Positions 60,801 to 64,000 of a DNA stretch of 64,000 nucleotides are shown one piece after another (within the stretch, counting starts at the first letter, position 1; every line of letters starts with the position of its first letter). The DNA lies in contig QNGE01000904.1 in the NCBI GenBank assembly GCA_008508345.1, positions 84,594 to 148,593 on the forward strand, written 5' to 3'. The translations under genes were made by a program, and so were the position numbers. The DNA comes from Paragonimus westermani (taxonomy: Eukaryota > Platyhelminthes > Trematoda > Plagiorchiida > Troglotrematidae). The notes under the pieces were generated by a model, which did no database searches, had not been told where the DNA came from, and was given only the letters and a program-made list of their open reading frames with translations.

Positions 60801-63535
60801 TGAAGGACTCACCAATTAGTTGAATTGTTTGCGGTAATGTATAAATTAATTGAGTAGTAGTGAAAACACGAAGACATGGCTTTTGACGATCCACTCAACC
60901 TGGACACAACAGGAATGTTTAGACCGACCTGAGACTCTATCCTCGCATGCCCTGTAGGATCAGCATTCGAGTGCAACTCAGCGTAACTGATGAAATACCA
61001 CTACTCTGTGTAATGAGAAGATTGAATATGGCTGAGGCTTCATTTTTTCGTCATCCATTCATAGCAGTGTTTTAGGTGCAGAAAGACAACACGGAGAAAC
61101 AACAGCAAAAAGCTCTGGATAATAAATCAATTGTTGTAACACAATAATATCTCAACTCCTAACAGCATTTTTAGTGTAACGCTCATTGGTTTCAAACAAT
61201 ACACATATGGAACGAATTTACTTGCGTTTATCCGGTTGGTAAGTCATATCAATGAATTAATATACCTTGGTACTGGCTGTAATTGTGACCGTCATTTGCA
61301 GTTCGACTGACTGTCTTATACCGAGCTGCTTCGGATTCAACGGAATAAATCAAGTCAGCATTGGACACTTAAACTGAAGTGCTCCGAAATATGGTAGACA
61401 GTTTGACAGACAGCCAGGAGGCAGATATTGGATGACTAACTCTGAGAGTTCATGGAAGCGCATTATACTGAACTAGTCGCCAACTTGAAGTAAGCCGTAT
61501 CAGACAGGCTTCGTATGATGGCTGGTTTCTGCCCAGGAACCCCCAAGTAAGAGTGCGGCCAAAGGAGGCGCAAGGCATGAAAATCCAGTTGAATGATTTC
61601 TTCTACAGCGAGGCGAAGATTCCAAGTAAATTATGGAACTCTCTTGCTTCTTAATAGTTTTTATTCAACAGATTCACAGGAACTTGTAACTAACATTCCT
61701 TACACTGAATTATCTACATCACCTTGATGTTAAAGCAAGCGGAGCGTAAAACAGCAGTTTTCACCTGTACTTATTCGGGTCAAGTAAATATTGACCCTAG
61801 TAGCGTTGAATGATTGTTCGTCGATGCGCTAAAATATGCACAACAATTTTTTCCAAACCTTCCTCATCGAGGTTCATCAGTAACATCTGATCAGATCATC
61901 TAACACCTTCATCAAACCGACAGTGACCCAATTTTCAAGGTCATGATTTGGACGTAGTTGCATGTTTTTTAACGGGTTTTTAGTCGCATTTGCTAGGAAA
62001 TTGAGATAACTGACTGGAATTCCGAGGGATTTCTACACGAGAAACTCGTGAACATGTCACATACCAAACCGGTTTCCAGAGCATTGATAAGTGTCGTTAA
62101 TACAAAGAACCACTGGAACGTCATGATTACAGGTTCATTGATGGGCGTTACCAGAACAATTCCTATGTTTCCCACACAGGTATTCGGGTGACTGTGGCAT
62201 TATTCACAGGCTAACATAACCGGGAATTATTGTATAATCATTCATTGTCGCTTACTGTGAATCGAACCAGGCGATAGACAAAACGGTTTACCTTGTTCTA
62301 ACGCACACTGGGGTTCAGATTCCCATACATATTCAGTAGGATTACCTAAGAGTGGGCTGTAAGGCAGCCACAATTCACGTCCAGTAATTGGGTTCAAAAG
62401 AGTTTGTTGATGATTTCACCCTGGCTAGTGATGCCACAACTATATATTTTGCATGTCTGTGCATATAAGTTTCATGATATGTGTGCTCCAACTGGGAACT
62501 ATCCTGGTCGGTTCCCTCAAACGATTCGTTCAATTAGATCGGAATGTTTTCTCAAATTTATTGGGGAGGAGTGACGACCTACCACAACACACTACGTCGT
62601 TGTGTACCTTTTGGAACTGGTGACTAGCGAGGGCCTCGTGCTCACACCAGTTGATGTTCACTTACATCCGACAAGCTGTTTGTTGCCTTTTACGCTGTCA
62701 GTTACCCTGGCAAGTTGCGTACGGTCTCCAGCAGAACACAAAAGGGCCTCGACTAATTTGTGCAGATAAACAATTAAACTTAGGTATCATTAACCGTTTA
62801 ATAGCTTTTGCCACGAGTAACACTACGGCGACAGATAAGTGAGTATGTCACAAAACGTAGGAAAGAACTAAAAGTCCTGTTATTTAAATGTTTATCGTAT
62901 GAGGATCCTGAAGTTTCATTGATTGTCAGCCGTAAACCTAACCAGGTTTCGGTAGAATTTTAAATCCATTTGTTGTGAGTAACATCGTGCATATACCCAT
63001 TGTTTTATCTTTCATAATTCTACCTTACTCCGGTGGTCAAACATGCGTCAATATGCTCTTTGTAACTTTTATGAAAGTTTTGTGATCTAACTCAGTGACT
63101 CACTAGCGAGCGAAGTTCAACATTCTTGGACTGATTGCTCCTCTAGTCTGCCTGGCTTTCCCTTCATTGCGTGGAATTACAACCGTTTTAACATTACAAT
63201 TTCTCTTCAACCTTGAACAATTCATCTGGTTTCTCGGGATTGCAGTTATTTTATTTATTCTAGAATTTCCGGGTTGTTAAGAACTATTGTTCGAAAGTTT
63301 TGTGTTAGTCGAGTCACTCCATTTATTGTGATCTTTCAGCGTACTCATATCCATGATACTATACGAAATCGACTATAAAACTAACTGTATTTGTAACTTT
63401 TAAATTACACCATTGGAAGAGTTACTGTGTGTCCACTGAATGTTCATCACCCGAATTGAACAACATTATGATGGCAGTTCAAGTAAATCTTCCACCTTAT
63501 CAACACATGTGTCAATTCATCACGTGCATATGCAG
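60801..63535. other. No recognised gene
   Basis: The minus frame 61993-62175 is not recognised. If the PLE remnant to the left was once full length, its RT would lie here on the minus strand, but I found no RT motif. Confidence 0.45.
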
Positions 63536-63597
63536 TGAGTATCATGTACTCAAACTACAAGAATAATTTGCCACGATATACATGGATAGCATCTCTG
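63536..63597 (+). CDS. Weak candidate internal exon
   Basis: A CAG acceptor ends at 63535 and a consensus donor, CTG/GTGAGT, follows 63597. The 62-base interval is open as MYSNYKNNLPRYTWIASL after two entry codons, and the frame stays open through the donor to 63771. The pyrimidine tract is poor. No family is recognised, and partner exons would lie outside or in the unresolved sequence. Confidence 0.22.
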
Positions 63598-64000
63598 GTG
63601 AGTTATGAGTCTGACAGTGAAATGAGAAAGATGTTGCCCTATCTGACTGGCACTCTACAAAACCTTGGTAAACAATGTTGTTCAAAATTGGTTGCTGTAG
63701 CTACAGCATCATGTCATATATCCATAGTGTTCTTTTCCTTAACTAATTGTCCCATTCAAGTTTTCTTGTAAACAACAAACTTTAAAAGACGCTTGCTTCG
63801 GTTGCGAAATTTGTCCTTGTAAAATTCTGATTTTTAGTAAGTCCTCATGGTAATTGCATTCGGAAAGCATCTAGCTCCTGACCACGCTGTAGTATGTTTA
63901 TCTGAAGTGGAGTGACATATTCGCTCGTAGAACAGAAGGGTATTATTGGAAGCAGTTATCTTGAGGTCAGATTTCAGTCTGATGTTCTTTCTGAATTGGT
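63598..64000. other. No recognised gene at the right edge
   Basis: The frame from 63535 stays open to 63771 with a hydrophobic C-terminal part, not recognised. Nothing is seen in the last 230 bases. Confidence 0.4.

Noticed and set aside
61858..61885. Hammerhead-like core on the minus strand (CUGAUGA, then a CCUC/GAGG stem)
   Set aside because: The GAAA element is absent (AAGG follows the stem) and no stem I or cleavage triplet fits.
1..64000. CRISPR arrays, bacterial operons, spliced-leader RNA or rRNA genes
   Set aside because: No regularly spaced direct repeats, no densely packed frames, and no recognisable flatworm spliced-leader or rRNA sequence were seen.

Overview
The window looks like a gene-poor, intron-bearing eukaryotic genome dominated by decayed retroelements. 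There are no bacterial-type operons, ribosome binding sites or densely packed genes. The element set fits a flatworm, most likely a digenean trematode with a large genome (liver-fluke or lung-fluke type): a Ty3/gypsy element resembling the CsRn1 group known from Clonorchis, RTE-type non-LTR endonucleases, several Penelope-like elements (PLEs), and tRNA-headed SINEs carrying hammerhead ribozymes like those known from schistosomes. The organism is inferred from family resemblance, not from a database match.

Layout. 40-812 (minus) is a broken RTE-type endonuclease. 5210-6033 (plus) is the best host-gene candidate: a terminal coding exon with a possible LC3-interacting motif and a C-terminal UBA-like domain, suggesting an NBR1/p62-like selective-autophagy receptor. 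11340-12590 (plus) is a PLE remnant. 13761-14248 (plus) and 28968-29458 (minus) are two inverted copies of an unidentified repeat. 15250-17740 (plus) is a second PLE, split near its 3' end by a piece of a gypsy-type element. 22150-26530 (plus) is a nearly full-length gypsy element with recognisable LTRs but damaged catalytic motifs. 8557-8781 (minus) and 35223-35440 (plus) are two copies of another unidentified family. 41530-42300 holds three SINE copies, two with intact hammerhead cores. 43664-43730 is a long perfect-looking hairpin made of SINE tails. 46253-47859 is a PLE flanked by two nearly identical 354-base inverted arms. 50230-51300 (plus) is a second RTE-type endonuclease. 60480-60800 (minus) is a fourth PLE remnant.

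The rest, more than half of the window, contains only short open frames close to chance length. A few were kept as weak exon candidates (36.4, 48.3, 57.5, 58.6-59.2 and 63.5 kb). No cooperating gene set is visible. The main biology is a layered retroelement graveyard around one likely host gene, and the most interesting signals are the self-cleaving RNA motifs in the SINE cluster and the inverted-arm structure of the PLE at 46-48 kb.
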